64,000 nucleotides of DNA from Polaromonas sp. CG_9.7 (GTDB lineage: Bacteria > Pseudomonadota > Gammaproteobacteria > Burkholderiales > Burkholderiaceae_C). Made by a program: the position numbers and the translations under genes. Positions 43,590 to 53,927 of the stretch are shown here, piece after piece (positions within the stretch are counted from its first letter, which is position 1; the number at the start of each line of letters is the position of its first letter). A model generated the notes under the pieces. The model did no database searches and was not told the DNA's origin. It saw only the letters and a list, made by a program, of their open reading frames with translations. The DNA is taken from positions 1-64,000 of the forward strand of contig NZ_JADOVG010000002.1 in the NCBI RefSeq assembly GCF_015752205.1, in the 5' to 3' direction.

Positions 43590-43650
43590 CATTAAAAATG
43601 CCATTGGCGCCCGTCAGTAAAACGCAAGCAGCTATTTAATTAATAGCATT
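43590..43650 (-). repeat. TAGCT-type dispersed repeat, copy 10
   Basis: Read leftward: TTAATTAAATAGCTGCTTGCG, described as AAATAGCTGCTTGCG, then GACGGGCGCCAATGGC and ATTTTTAATGATG. It is adjacent to the 3' end of the M23 gene. Confidence 0.6.
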
Positions 43651-43852
43651 ATGGCCATTTTCAGGGTGCCATGAAGGCGCATTGGCAAGCCGACTTCAAG
43701 GCTGGCGCCCGCCCAGGTAGGGGAAGGGGTTGACCGGCTCGCCTTTCCACCACTGCTTTTCGGGGCCGAGCCAGAAAATGGCGAAATGCAGATGCGGCGC
43801 GTCCGTATTGGCATTGCCGGTGGCGCCAACGCAGCCGATCACGCTGCCGCGC

Positions 43853-43876
43853 CGTACCGCCGTACCGCCGTACCGC
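43853..43876. repeat. 8-bp tandem repeat (CGTACCGC)3 in M23 gene
   Basis: Three perfect units of CGTACCGC. Removing two units restores AVRRGSVIGCVG, the canonical M23 reading, so the frame is intact only with 1, 4, 7 and so on units (if the other tract is also in frame). This fits slippage-mediated expansion. Confidence 0.9.
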
Positions 43877-44133
43877 CTGGCACTCGGCCAGCCCGTCGGC
43901 ATAGCGTTCCAGGTGTGCGTAGTAATAGGCGAGTCGCCCGCTTGGGTCGAACGGGTAGACGGTGATGCCGCCGGGCTTGCTGAGGAACAGCCTGGCGATG
44001 TGGCCGTCGTCTGCCGCCAGCACCAGCGTGCCGGTGGGCGCCAGGATGTCGATGGCCTCGTGGCCGCCTTCCCGGCCATCGCCAAAGGTGTCGCGCAACT
44101 CGCGGGGGGTAATGCCCTGCACCGGCACCAGCA

Positions 44134-44142
44134 GGGGGGGGG
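44134..44142. repeat. Homopolymer run of nine G (C on coding strand) in M23 gene
   Basis: Nine consecutive G. The downstream M23 frame (LLVPVQGI) would be continuous with the signal-peptide frame if the run were seven or ten. Such runs are prone to slippage both in vivo and in sequencing. Confidence 0.9.
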
Positions 44143-44392
44143 CGGCTCGGCAAGCGTGCCGGAGATTGCCGCACGGGCCAAAGCGTCTGCCGGCGCAGCG
44201 GCCCAGGCGCTGGCGACTTCCGCCAGGCAAAGCATCGCTGCCATGCACCAGCCCCTGGCTCGGTGGGCCGGCGGATGCTCAGGCATGGACAGGCGCATCC
44301 ACAAGGCGCTCAGCCTGTGCCTGCCCAGGCGACGTCAGCGCCTGCAAGGTAGTGCCGGCTGCCACTGAAGGCGAAATCGCCGCCTCGCCGCC

Positions 44393-45442
44393 TCAGGCCA
44401 CCAGCGGCGGCGCCTGCATCGCCTCGGTCTGTTCGACGAGCATGTCCACCTGGCCTTTCCAGTAGTCGCTCGAGCCAAACCACGGAAAATTGATTGGAAA
44501 GATCGGGTCGTGCCAGCGCTGCGCCAGCCAGGCGCTGTAATGCACCAGGCGCAGCGTGCGCAGCGGCTCGATCAGCACCAGCTCGCGCCGGTCAAATTGG
44601 CCGAATTCGTCATAACCATCGACCAGCGCGCCCAGCTGGCGCAGCTGCTGGGGCCGGTCGCCCGACAGCAGCATCCACAAGTCCTGGACCGCCGGGCCGC
44701 TCCTCGCGTCGTCCAGATCGACAAAATGCGGCCCGGCCAGCGGCATGCCTTCGGGCGTCCACAAAATGTTGCCGGGGTGGCAGTCGCCATGCAGGCGCAA
44801 CTGGCGCGCCTGCGGAACGCTGTCGAACACACCTTTCGCAACCACCATGGCTTCGTCGAAGGCCTTGAGCCAGCGTGACTCCATGTCCAGCGGCAGGTAG
44901 CCGCCCGCCAGCAGGGCATCGCGCGAGTCGTTGCCAAACGTCTGCAGGTTCAGGGCAGGGCGGTGCTCGAAAGGCCGGCCCGCGCCCACCGTGTGGATGC
45001 GCGCCAGGAAGCGGCCAATCCATTCGAGCACGTCAAGGTTGTCCAGCTCGGGGCGCCGGCCGCCACGGCTGGGCGACACGCTGAAGCTGAAGTCGTTGAA
45101 GGGGTTCAACGTCGTGCCGTTCAGCAGCAAAGGGCCGACCACCGGGATTTCAGCGGTCATCAGCTCGGCGGCAAACGCATGTTCTTCCAGGATTTGCGCG
45201 TCGCTCCAGCGCTTGGGACGGTAGAACTTGACCACCACGATCTCGCCTGCCCGCTCGGCGCTGCCCACGGGGCTTTCCAGGTGCACCTGGTACACCCGGT
45301 TTTCATAGCTGGACAGCGCCATCAGGCGGCCGTCGCCGACCAATCCGACGCTGGCCAGCGCGTCCAGCACGACGTCGGGCGTCAGGTGTTCGTAAACATG
45401 GATGTCGTGGCGTGCTGCAGGCGCCTTGTTGTAATCGGTCAT
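44393..45442 (-). CDS. srkA: SrkA/RdoA-like stress-response Ser/Thr kinase
   Basis: A 349-residue APH-fold kinase matching SrkA (YihE/RdoA), which counteracts MazEF-type stress death in E. coli. Motifs: SYENRVYQVHLE (nucleotide-binding strand), VVVKFYRPKRWSDAQILEEHAFAAEL with the conserved Lys and Glu, catalytic loop LRLHGDCHPGNILW with Asp, and metal-binding FVDLDDARSGPAVQDLWML. Start ATG 45442 gives the family N-terminus. It lies just upstream of the M23 pseudogene; separate from OhrA. Confidence 0.9.
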   Translation of the reverse strand: MTDYNKAPAARHDIHVYEHLTPDVVLDALASVGLVGDGRLMALSSYENRVYQVHLESPVGSAERAGEIVVVKFYRPKRWSDAQILEEHAFAAELMTAEIPVVGPLLLNGTTLNPFNDFSFSVSPSRGGRRPELDNLDVLEWIGRFLARIHTVGAGRPFEHRPALNLQTFGNDSRDALLAGGYLPLDMESRWLKAFDEAMVVAKGVFDSVPQARQLRLHGDCHPGNILWTPEGMPLAGPHFVDLDDARSGPAVQDLWMLLSGDRPQQLRQLGALVDGYDEFGQFDRRELVLIEPLRTLRLVHYSAWLAQRWHDPIFPINFPWFGSSDYWKGQVDMLVEQTEAMQAPPLVA

Positions 45443-45552
45443 GCCCGATTGTGGCCCCACCGCAGGGCCTGTTTCAAGCGCCAGCGGCAGGCGCAAAAAA
45501 GCCCGCCGGTTGTCAAGCGGGCGGGCCTGGGGTGCGGCCTGGGCCTGCGCGC

Positions 45553-45972
45553 TTATTTCAGCGTCAGCGTCACGTCGATGTTGCCGCGTGTGGCGTTCGA
45601 GTACGGGCACACCTGGTGCGCGGCATCAATCAGGTCTTGCGCTGCGGCAGCGTCCATGCCGGGCAGGGAAATTTCCATGCGAACGGCAATGCCGTAGCCA
45701 TTCGGAATCTTGCCCAGGTCCACGCTGGCGTCAATGCTGATGTCGGCGGGCAAAGTAATGTTTTTCGTGCCGGCGACGGCCTTCATCGCCCCGATGAAGC
45801 AGGCGGAATAACCGGCAGCAAACAGCTGCTCGGGGTTGGTGCCGTTGCCGGTGGTGCCGGGCGAGCTCAGGTTGACGTTCAGGCGGGCATCGCTGGATTT
45901 GGCCTGGCCGTCGCGGCCGCCGGTGGTGTTGGTCTGGGCGGTGTAAAGCACCTGGTCAAGTTTCGTGGTCAT
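45553..45972 (-). CDS. ohrA: OhrA, organic hydroperoxide reductase
   Basis: A 139-residue OsmC/Ohr-family peroxidase that reduces organic (lipid) hydroperoxides using lipoyl thiols. The two catalytic cysteines are Cys58 (FAAGYSACFIGAMK) and Cys122 (AAHQVCPYSNATRGN), and the start KLDQVLYTAQTNTTGGRDG is typical. It lies 71 bp downstream of ohrR on the same strand. Expression should rise when OhrR is oxidised. Confidence 0.95.
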   Translation of the reverse strand: MTTKLDQVLYTAQTNTTGGRDGQAKSSDARLNVNLSSPGTTGNGTNPEQLFAAGYSACFIGAMKAVAGTKNITLPADISIDASVDLGKIPNGYGIAVRMEISLPGMDAAAAQDLIDAAHQVCPYSNATRGNIDVTLTLK

Positions 45973-46043
45973 GCGTTTCCTTGGAAATGCCCCGGAATCG
46001 GGGCGGGTTGAAAAATCGGAATAGGGGGATTGAGGCTATATGC

Positions 46044-46508
46044 TCAGGCCCGCAATTGCTGGCGCAGGGCTTGTACCTGCCGTGTCAACGATAGCAGTTC
46101 GGATGTCGTGCAATGGGTGGCGCGCCGGATGCAGTCGGGGATGTTGGCGGCCTGCGCCTTCAGCGCACGGCCGGCAGGCGTCAGCGTGATGTGAACGCAG
46201 CGCTCGTCATCAACCGCACGCAGGCGCGACACCAGACCCGCCGATTCAAGCCGCTTGAGCAAGGGCGTGAGCGTTCCCGAATCGAGAAAAAGCCGCTCAC
46301 CCAGTTCGGACACGGACAAGCCGTCGCGCTCCCACAGCACCAGCAGCGCCAGGTACTGCGGATACGTGATGCCCAGCGCCTGCAGCAGCGGCTGGTAGCG
46401 CCGCGTCATGGCGAGAGAGGTCGAATACAGCGCAAAGCACAACTGGTTGTCCAGCAGCAGCATGGCGTCGGCTTTCGCCTGTGTATCGGTCGGGGATTGA
46501 TCGGACAT
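46044..46508 (-). CDS. ohrR: OhrR, MarR-family organic-peroxide-sensing repressor
   Basis: A 154-residue MarR protein. The reactive cysteine of OhrR appears as Cys24 in [15 protein letters not shown], with the conserved tyrosines of [15 protein letters not shown]. The helix-turn-helix is [47 protein letters not shown]. Additional Cys residues near the C-terminus ([11 protein letters not shown]) suggest the two-Cys type that forms intersubunit disulfides. An inverted repeat just upstream of the ATG is a likely autoregulatory operator. Confidence 0.92.
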   Translation of the reverse strand: MSDQSPTDTQAKADAMLLLDNQLCFALYSTSLAMTRRYQPLLQALGITYPQYLALLVLWERDGLSVSELGERLFLDSGTLTPLLKRLESAGLVSRLRAVDDERCVHITLTPAGRALKAQAANIPDCIRRATHCTTSELLSLTRQVQALRQQLRA

Positions 46509-46518
46509 GGGTTTTATT

Positions 46519-46545
46519 ATTGCACACAACTTAATTACGTGCAAT
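46519..46545. promoter_or_regulatory. Candidate OhrR operator
   Basis: ATTGCAC - 13 bp - GTGCAAT with an AT-rich core containing TTAATT, starting 10 bp upstream of the ohrR start. Size and AT content match known OhrR boxes. Binding here would repress ohrR and the downstream ohrA. Confidence 0.55.
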
Positions 46546-46621
46546 TTGGTTGCTGAAAACTCAAGCACGGGATCCTCCTGGGGCAGGCAAAGGCTGCAAA
46601 AACAGCACGCGGCTAAACTGG

Positions 46622-47608
46622 ATGGCCATGCAAAAATCCAGTTCACCTACCCCCGTAAAACCCAGCGACAAATCCACCGGCAAGACTTCGCGCAAGGCCC
46701 TGGCTGCCGCCCATGCGGCAAAGCCGGTCCAGGTGATTGAAGAACTCCGGCCCGGCCAGTCAATCGAGCTGCTGCAGGAGCTGCACATCCTGACCCGTGA
46801 AGGCAAGCTCAACCAGGACACGCGGCGCAAGCTCAAGCAGGTCTATCACCTGTACCAGTTCATTGAGCCGCTGCTGAAGGAAGTGTCGGCCAACGGCCAC
46901 GGCTTCACGCTGGCCGACCACGGCGCCGGCAAGTCCTATCTGGGTTTCATCCTGTACGACCTGTTCTTCAACGTGGCGCACCAGGGCGAAAAGGTCAACG
47001 GCCATGTCTACGGCATTGAAACCCGCGCCGAACTGGTGGAAAAATCGCGCGCGTTGGCGCTGCGGCTGGGTTTTGCGAACATGTCCTTTTTGAACCTGTC
47101 GGTGCAGCAAGCCACAAGCGCCGCCGACCTGCCGCCGCAGGTGGACATCGTCACCGCGCTGCATGCCTGCGACACCGCCACCGACGACGCCATCGCCTTT
47201 GGCCTGGCCAAGCAGGCGCGCCACATGGTGCTGGTGCCCTGCTGCCAGGCCGAGGTGGCCGGCGTGCTGAGAAAAACACGCGCCTTGAACCTGAACAAGA
47301 ACCCGCTGGCCGAGTTGTGGCGCCATCCGCTGCACACCCGCGAATTCGGCAGCCAGATCACCAACGTGCTGCGCTGCCTGCAGCTGGAGGCCAACGGCTA
47401 CCAGGTCACGGTGACCGAACTGGTTGGCTGGGAGCATTCGATGAAAAACGAACTCATTCTGGCCAGCCGCCCGGCCCTGTCGAACGGAGCCCATGCGGCA
47501 AAGACCCGCGCCGCGCAGACGCGCTTGCAGCAGGTGCTGGCCGAACTGGGCCTGGGCGAGTTGACGGCGCGCTTCGCGGTGGCGGCCGGGGACGCCGGGC
47601 CAGCGTGA
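46622..47608 (+). CDS. SAM-dependent methyltransferase (Methyltransf_32-like)
   Basis: A protein of about 328 residues. A Rossmann methyltransferase core is visible: [22 protein letters not shown] (motif I, with an unusual HGAGKSYLG), [21 protein letters not shown] (motif II), [39 protein letters not shown] (motif IV and post-IV). The [10 protein letters not shown] and VPCCQ signatures match the Methyltransf_32 family, whose eukaryotic relatives modify RNA or proteins. The substrate is unknown. The N-terminus is basic and low-complexity, and the start is uncertain between ATG 46622 and 46628. It is divergent from ohrR. Confidence 0.82.
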   Translation: MAMQKSSSPTPVKPSDKSTGKTSRKALAAAHAAKPVQVIEELRPGQSIELLQELHILTREGKLNQDTRRKLKQVYHLYQFIEPLLKEVSANGHGFTLADHGAGKSYLGFILYDLFFNVAHQGEKVNGHVYGIETRAELVEKSRALALRLGFANMSFLNLSVQQATSAADLPPQVDIVTALHACDTATDDAIAFGLAKQARHMVLVPCCQAEVAGVLRKTRALNLNKNPLAELWRHPLHTREFGSQITNVLRCLQLEANGYQVTVTELVGWEHSMKNELILASRPALSNGAHAAKTRAAQTRLQQVLAELGLGELTARFAVAAGDAGPA

Positions 47609-47735
47609 CAGCTGGCCGGGGCGGAATTCTGCATCAGCACGCGCAAACCAGTGCTGCCCAAAGTACCCAGTCGGTGTGGGCGACAGCCGTGCGTGAAGCG
47701 AAAGCTAAAAAAAGCAGGCGGCCGGTGAGTGTTCT

Positions 47736-47802
47736 GTTTTGTCACAGGTGTCTCGGAACGGAACGTTGCATGGCGCCTCAAGCCGGCGCATGTGACACAA
47801 AC
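47736..47802. promoter_or_regulatory. Inverted pair of GTTT(G)TGTCACA-like sites, candidate enhancer
   Basis: GTTTTGTCACA (47736-47746) and TGTGACACAAAC (47791-47802) are inverted relative to each other, about 45 bp apart, and lie 206-272 bp upstream of the sigma-54 promoter. This is a suitable position for an AcoR-type activator-binding enhancer. Recognition by the encoded activator is inference. Confidence 0.4.
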
Positions 47803-47835
47803 TGCGCAAGAGCGCTTTGGTTTTGATTCAGTGAA

Positions 47836-47902
47836 AGCTATTTTTGATTAAAAATGGCTCTGGCGCAATTTCAGTAGATGCAAGCAGCTATGAATTAAGG
47901 AG
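47836..47902 (-). repeat. TAGCT-type dispersed repeat, copy 11
   Basis: Read leftward: TTAATTCATAGCTGCTTGCA, then ATTGCGCCAGAGCC and ATTTTTAATCAAAAA. It is well preserved and lies between the enhancer-like sites and the sigma-54 promoter, where it may be a spacer. Confidence 0.65.
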
Positions 47903-48007
47903 CAAAATTGATCCGATGGCCTGTGCGCCGTGAGGCAAGGGCTGCAAAAGGATAGCGAAATATCCGGGAAACGGGCGAGCAATGCGGGTTTTCCGTCTTC
48001 GCCCCGC

Positions 48008-48022
48008 TGGCACGTTCCTTGA
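48008..48022 (+). promoter_or_regulatory. Sigma-54 promoter of the aldehyde dehydrogenase operon
   Basis: TGGCACGTTCCTTGA: the -24 element TGGCAC (48008-48013) and the -12 element TTGA (consensus TTGC) with GG to G spacing of exactly 12 bp. It lies about 60 bp upstream of the aldehyde dehydrogenase start. A sigma-54 activator gene lies downstream in the same cluster. Confidence 0.8.
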
Positions 48023-48080
48023 TACTGATGCAGTACCCGCAAGGAAGGCCATTTCGCCATTGACCCGAAAAAGGAGACCC

Positions 48081-49601
<1,521 letters not shown>

Positions 49602-49652
49602 TATTTTTGACCTGTTGCTGAACGGTCGGCCCAAGGCCGCGCAGCATTCACG

Positions 49653-49675
49653 GGGACGGGCAACCGTCCCTTTTT
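49653..49675 (+). terminator. Intrinsic terminator/attenuator after aldehyde dehydrogenase
   Basis: GGGACGG-GCAA-CCGTCCC followed by TTTTT. It lies about 50 bp after the stop codon and about 30 bp before DUF779. Partial read-through would give lower DUF779 expression. Confidence 0.9.
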
Positions 49676-49706
49676 GCGTTTCATGGTGTTTTAACGGGAG
49701 ATCGAG

Positions 49707-50096
49707 ATGGTTGAAAAAGTCATTGCCACCCCGGCGGCGCTCGAACTGGTCGAGCAGCTCCAGGCGAAACATGGCACCGTCATGTTCCACCAGTCCGGCG
49801 GCTGCTGCGACAACAGTGCGGCCAATTGCTACCTGCCGGGCGAGATCACGATGGGCGCAGGCGATGTCTTTCTGGGCGAGATCGGCGGTGCGCGGTTTTA
49901 CATCGGCAAGTCGCAGTACGCGTCCTGGAAGCACACGCAGCTGATCATCGACGTCATTGACGGGCATGGCGGCACGTTCTCGCTCGAAGGCCCCGAGGGC
50001 AAGGCGTTTCACACGCGTTCGCGGGTCTTCACCGAAGCGGAACTGGAAGAAATCGAAAGGCAGGATGCCGCGCAATCCGGGGCACAAGCCTTGTGA
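49707..50096 (+). CDS. DUF779 family protein, aldehyde-dehydrogenase partner
   Basis: A 129-residue protein with the DUF779 pattern: ALELVEQLQAKHGTVMFHQSGGCCDNSAANCYLPGEITMGAGDVFLGEIGGARFYIGKSQYASWKHTQLIIDVIDGHGGTFSLEGPEGKAFHTRSRVFT. The Gly-Gly-Cys-Cys-Asp motif and later Cys suggest a metal or redox site. DUF779 genes commonly follow acetaldehyde dehydrogenase genes, as here; its role is unproven. GGGAGA precedes the ATG at good spacing. Confidence 0.88.
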   Translation: MVEKVIATPAALELVEQLQAKHGTVMFHQSGGCCDNSAANCYLPGEITMGAGDVFLGEIGGARFYIGKSQYASWKHTQLIIDVIDGHGGTFSLEGPEGKAFHTRSRVFTEAELEEIERQDAAQSGAQAL

Positions 50097-50380
50097 ATCT
50101 CTGACCTGGTTCAAGGCAAGCCAGCTTTGGCGGGATTGATGCCTTGCGTGTGCCGGTAGGTCACACATTCGCGTTTGATTGAATCGCCAGAAAAAGGCGA
50201 GAACTTCTTTGGGCTCAAGGGTTGGTGCTGTTGTGCGCCTTTGTTGTCGTGTTGCAGAATGGGGTCGTTCCAAGCATTCGTCCGCCGTAAGACGGGCCGG
50301 GCCGAATCGCAAGGCAAGGACACCAAAAGGTCTCGCGCCATATTTCGCGCAGGTCGCACACGCAATTCAAGGAGAGGAGG

Positions 50381-52417
50381 ATGAGCATTCCGGCTACCCG
50401 CTATTCACCTTCCCGCGCAGACTCGCCAAGCGGCTACGAAACAGAAGACGAACGAAAGCGCGTGCTGATCGACGCGTCTCACCAGCGTTCGCAGTCCTTC
50501 GGTATTGCCAGTTCCGACCCCCCCGATTTTTCTCTGCCCAGCCAAATCGTCCTGACGCAGACGGTGGAAGAAAACCGTTTTTTGATGCTGCATGCCGCGC
50601 CCGCCATGGAAACGCTGTATGGGCAGATCGCCAACACCCACAGCATGGTGCTGCTGACGTCGGCCAAGGGCGTGGTGTTGCACTCGCTGGGCGACAGCGA
50701 CTTTCTGGAAAAGGCCTCGCAGGTGGCGCTGACGCCCGGCGTGGACTGGTCTGAAGACAGCAAAGGCACGAATGCCATCGGCACCGCGCTGCGCGAGGAG
50801 CTGCCCGTCATGGTGCATGGCGGCGAGCACTACATGAACGCCAACAAGTTCATGAGTTGCTCGTGCGCACCCATCATGGACCCCTACGGCCAGCTGATCG
50901 GGGCGCTGGACGTGAGCGGCGACCACCGCAGCGTTCACCCGCACACGATGGCGCTGGTGCGAATGACGGCGCAAATGGTTGAAAACCACATGTTCGCCGA
51001 CATCTTCCCGAAGGCTGTGCGCCTGCATTTCCACAGCCGTCCCGAATTCATCGGCACGCTGGTCGAGGGCATCGTGGTGTTTTCCCCTGAAGGGCACTTC
51101 CTGTCGGCCAACCGCAGCGCGCAGTTCCAGCTGGGCTTGTCCCACAACGCGCTGAAGGCACACACTTTTTCGTCACTGTTCGGCATTGCCATGTCGCAAC
51201 TTTACGAGCTCTGCCGGGGCGGTATTCCCCGGCTGCATGCAATGTGCCTGCACAACGGCGTGACGGTGTCCTGCCGGGTCAGAATCAAGCAGGCAGTGCA
51301 GTGGTTTGGGGGTCACGACGCGAGCCATGTCGCCGCGCTAGGCCTGCCGGCCGACCCGGACATCAACCGGAACACTGCGACGCGCAAGCTGCAGTTGTCC
51401 ACGCTGCGTTACCTCGACACCGGCGACCCGCAGGTGTCGGCAGTGATCCGCAAGCTCCGCATGGTGCGCGGGCGCGACATCCCGATCATGATCCTGGGAG
51501 AAACCGGCACCGGCAAGGACCTGATGGCGCAGGCCATTCATGGCGACTCCGACCGGGCTGCCAAGCCCTTTGTGTCGGTCAATTGCGCGTCCATTCCCGA
51601 AACCCTGATCGAGTCCGAACTGTTTGGCTACGAGGACGGCGCCTTCACCGGGGCGCGCAAGAAAGGCGCCATCGGCAAAATCCAGCAGGCCAACGGCGGC
51701 ACCCTGTTTCTCGATGAAATCGGCGACATGCCCCGGCATTTGCAGGCACGCCTGCTGCGCGTGCTGCAGGACCGCCGCGTCAGTCCGCTCGGCGCCAGCA
51801 GGGAAGTGGACGTCGATATTGCCATCGTGTGCGCCACCAATAAAAGCCTCAAGGACATGATCGCGCGCGGCGAGTTCCGGGAAGACCTGTATTACCGGCT
51901 GAACGGTCTGGTGGTGCGCCTGCCGGCGCTGCGCGAGCGAACCGACTTTGATCTGGTCCTCAGCAAGATCATCGGCAGCCTGTGCGACAAGGGTGCGAAG
52001 GTCGGGCTGGCGGCCGACGTGCAGGCCATGTTCCGCGCCTACCACTGGCCTGGCAACTTCCGCCAGTTGCACAACCTGCTGCGCACTGCCGTGGTCATGA
52101 TCGGCTGCGAGGGGCTGATCGAGCGCATTCACCTGCCCGACGACTTTCTTGAAGAACTGGCGCAACCGCCCGCCGGCCAGCCGTTGGAGAAAACGCCGGC
52201 CGCCAGCGCCGTCCCGGAGATTCGGCATGTCCCGGTGCATGAACGGCCGGTCTGCGAAGCCGCTGGTCACAGCCTGCAGGATGTCGCCTTGTCCGCCATG
52301 GCCCGGATGCTGCGCCAGCACCAGGGCAACGTGTCGGCTACTGCCAAGGCGCTCGGGGTTTCGCGCAATACCATCTACCGCAAAAAAGACCAGCTGCCGC
52401 CGGATGTCTGGAAATGA
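50381..52417 (+). CDS. acoR: Sigma-54-dependent activator, AcoR type
   Basis: A 678-residue enhancer-binding protein. GAF-like sensor (about 60-210: LLTSAKGVVLHSLGDSDFLEKA, KGTNAIGTALREELPVMVHGGEHY), PAS-like segment (220-290), AAA+ domain with Walker A GETGTGKD (373-380), GAFTGA sigma-54 contact (420-425) and Walker B-type GGTLFLDEIGD, and a Fis-type helix-turn-helix at the C-terminus (MLRQHQGNVSATAKALGVSRNTIYRK). AcoR-type activators switch on acetoin/acetaldehyde catabolism. The sigma-54 promoter at 48008 is the expected target. GGAGAGGAGG precedes ATG 50381. The 284-bp gap upstream holds no gene. Confidence 0.92.
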   Translation: MSIPATRYSPSRADSPSGYETEDERKRVLIDASHQRSQSFGIASSDPPDFSLPSQIVLTQTVEENRFLMLHAAPAMETLYGQIANTHSMVLLTSAKGVVLHSLGDSDFLEKASQVALTPGVDWSEDSKGTNAIGTALREELPVMVHGGEHYMNANKFMSCSCAPIMDPYGQLIGALDVSGDHRSVHPHTMALVRMTAQMVENHMFADIFPKAVRLHFHSRPEFIGTLVEGIVVFSPEGHFLSANRSAQFQLGLSHNALKAHTFSSLFGIAMSQLYELCRGGIPRLHAMCLHNGVTVSCRVRIKQAVQWFGGHDASHVAALGLPADPDINRNTATRKLQLSTLRYLDTGDPQVSAVIRKLRMVRGRDIPIMILGETGTGKDLMAQAIHGDSDRAAKPFVSVNCASIPETLIESELFGYEDGAFTGARKKGAIGKIQQANGGTLFLDEIGDMPRHLQARLLRVLQDRRVSPLGASREVDVDIAIVCATNKSLKDMIARGEFREDLYYRLNGLVVRLPALRERTDFDLVLSKIIGSLCDKGAKVGLAADVQAMFRAYHWPGNFRQLHNLLRTAVVMIGCEGLIERIHLPDDFLEELAQPPAGQPLEKTPAASAVPEIRHVPVHERPVCEAAGHSLQDVALSAMARMLRQHQGNVSATAKALGVSRNTIYRKKDQLPPDVWK

Positions 52418-52498
52418 TGCTGTGCCGTCGTCCTGCGCTATGGGGTGTCGGTCAGCGCGAAATTACCCCGGATTTTCTCTGGACGATTGGCTTTTATT

Positions 52499-52558
52499 GC
52501 TACTGAATTAATAGCTGTTGAGGAATTCAGGATAAGCGCAAAATGCCTTTTTGATACA
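52499..52558 (+). repeat. TAGCT-type dispersed repeat, copy 12
   Basis: CTGAATTAATAGCTGTTGAGG, then GATAAGCGCAAAATGCC and TTTTTGATACAAA. Partly diverged. It lies between acoR and the convergent hydrolase gene. Confidence 0.55.
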
Positions 52559-52627
52559 AAAAATCATCGACTTCCTGAAGTCAAGCCCTGTGGGTCTGGC
52601 TCCGGCCGGTTTCGTGTCTTGAAAATT

Positions 52628-53752
52628 TCAAGGGGCCGTGCGGGGCTGGCGGACTGCCTTTGCCAGCGTGTCGCGCACACCCGGCTCGCTGGCCAGATGG
52701 CCTGCCAGCGGCCAGTGCGCTCTGGCCAGTCCGTTTCGCAGCGCTTCCTGCTGTGCCACCCAGCGGCGGGTGTTCCTGGGTGGACAGACCGCATCAAAGC
52801 GGCCATGCACCCAGTCGCTGGGAATTGCGCGCAGCGCCAGGCGGCGTACGGCGCTGTCCAGCGTGCCGGGGCGCACAAAGCCTTTGTGCCTGAGGTAATG
52901 GCCCTGAATCCGGAATTTTTTCCAGCCACTTTGGTCCGTGCGGCTGGTACGCGCCTGTTGGAGGTTGGCCAGGCTGCGCCGCTGCTGGCGTTTGATCTGC
53001 GCCCAGGCGCGGCGGTGCGCATTGGCGCGCTGTCGCGGGTCGCCCGGTGGCGCATTCTCCACACTGGCCGAGTGGACCACGCTGCGCCACAAGCCGCTCA
53101 GCGCCGAGCGCAACTCCAGCAAATTCCAGCAGCGCACAACGTTCCGTGCGGCGACACCGGGCGTTGCCGATTGCAGCATCTGCCCAAGCCGTGCAAGCAC
53201 CCGCGCGTCGCCGCTGTAGGGCGCGCGCGGCCAGTAAGGGCTCTGCAACACCGCGCGGTCGCGCCTGGGATCGGGGCGGAGAAGGCCAAAAATTTCCCGG
53301 CGCGTGAGCGCAAAAGCGCCGCGCAGTACCAGCCGCGTGACCCTGTCCGGGTGCGCCTGGGCATAGCGCAAGGCCACCACGGTGCCCCACGAGCCCGCCA
53401 GCAAGGCCCAGCGTTCAATGCCCAGGTGGCGGCGCAGGGTCTCCAGGTCAGCCACCAGCTGGTCGGTGTGGTTGCCCGCCAGCCGGGCTGCCGGGCGCGA
53501 CCGGCCAGCGCCGCGCTGGTCAGGCAGCACGGCGCGCTGGCGGCTGAGTTGAAAGGGTGCAAGCAAACCCGGATGGCACGAGGCGCCAGGCCCGCCATGC
53601 ACCACCAGCCAGCATTCGCCGTTTGGCGCCCCGCAGTCGCGGTAAGCCATGCGCGCACCGCGACCGGTTGCCACAAAGTGGGGTGAATGCCAGCCGGTAT
53701 CCGGTTTGGCCTTTACGGCTGGAGGGGTAGGGGGCGTGGTTTGATTTGGCAT
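52628..53752 (-). CDS. Proline iminopeptidase-like alpha/beta hydrolase (S33)
   Basis: A 374-residue alpha/beta hydrolase. Family-typical oxyanion region VVHGGPGASC (51-59), PDQRGAGRS, nucleophile Ser121 in LAGSWGTVVALRYAQAHPDRV, acid Asp in DAVCPP and terminal His in LAGHLAS. This resembles prolyl aminopeptidase, which releases N-terminal proline, but the lid region is unusually Arg/Gln-rich. It is longer than some members at the N-terminus (Pro-rich). It is divergent from pqqA, about 90 bp away. A role in processing the PqqA peptide is conceivable only from position; PqqF/G are M16 enzymes, a different class. Confidence 0.75.
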   Translation of the reverse strand: MPNQTTPPTPPAVKAKPDTGWHSPHFVATGRGARMAYRDCGAPNGECWLVVHGGPGASCHPGLLAPFQLSRQRAVLPDQRGAGRSRPAARLAGNHTDQLVADLETLRRHLGIERWALLAGSWGTVVALRYAQAHPDRVTRLVLRGAFALTRREIFGLLRPDPRRDRAVLQSPYWPRAPYSGDARVLARLGQMLQSATPGVAARNVVRCWNLLELRSALSGLWRSVVHSASVENAPPGDPRQRANAHRRAWAQIKRQQRRSLANLQQARTSRTDQSGWKKFRIQGHYLRHKGFVRPGTLDSAVRRLALRAIPSDWVHGRFDAVCPPRNTRRWVAQQEALRNGLARAHWPLAGHLASEPGVRDTLAKAVRQPRTAP

Positions 53753-53842
53753 TGAAGTTGCATTACAGTGGGCGAGCCGGTTGCTGCCGAAAGCGGTGAC
53801 AGGTTTGTAATCATCCCTTATTCCAACCACTGGAGACTCATC

Positions 53843-53917
53843 ATGCAATGGACCGCCCCTTCTTTCACTGACCTGCGTTTCGGTTTCGAAATCACGATGT
53901 ACATCGCAAACCGCTGA
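53843..53917 (+). CDS. pqqA: PqqA, PQQ precursor peptide (24 residues)
   Basis: The encoded peptide starts [18 protein letters not shown] and ends MYIANR; it contains the invariant Glu16 and Tyr20 that PqqE cross-links to build pyrroloquinoline quinone. Length and motif (E-x3-Y) are those of PqqA. TGGAGACTC supplies a ribosome site 7 bp before the ATG. A hairpin and T-run after the stop probably let pqqA be expressed at higher levels than pqqB-E. Too short for gene finders with usual cut-offs, but unambiguous here by position and motif. Confidence 0.97.
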   Translation: MQWTAPSFTDLRFGFEITMYIANR

Positions 53918-53927
53918 GCCATTTATA

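Larger units (their letters stand above)
43696..44286 (-). pseudogene. M23-family metallopeptidase gene with two frameshifts at simple repeats
   Basis: The peptidase reads only by changing frame twice. The N-terminus (signal peptide MAAMLCLAEVASAWAAAP and ISGTLAEPPP) and C-terminus (RRGSVIGCVGATGNANTDAPHLHFAIFWLGPEKQWW) share one frame. The middle (LLVPVQGITPRELRDTFGDGREGGHEAIDILAPTGTLVLAADDGHIARLF..YYYAHLERYADGLAECQAV) is in another. Together they make a normal secreted LytM/M23 zinc peptidase of about 195 residues with HEAID and HLHF motifs. Frame changes fall at a 9-nt C/G run (44134-44142) and at three 8-bp units (43853-43876). It is either inactive, phase-variable or a sequence error. 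If functional it would cut peptidoglycan cross-links. Confidence 0.8.
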
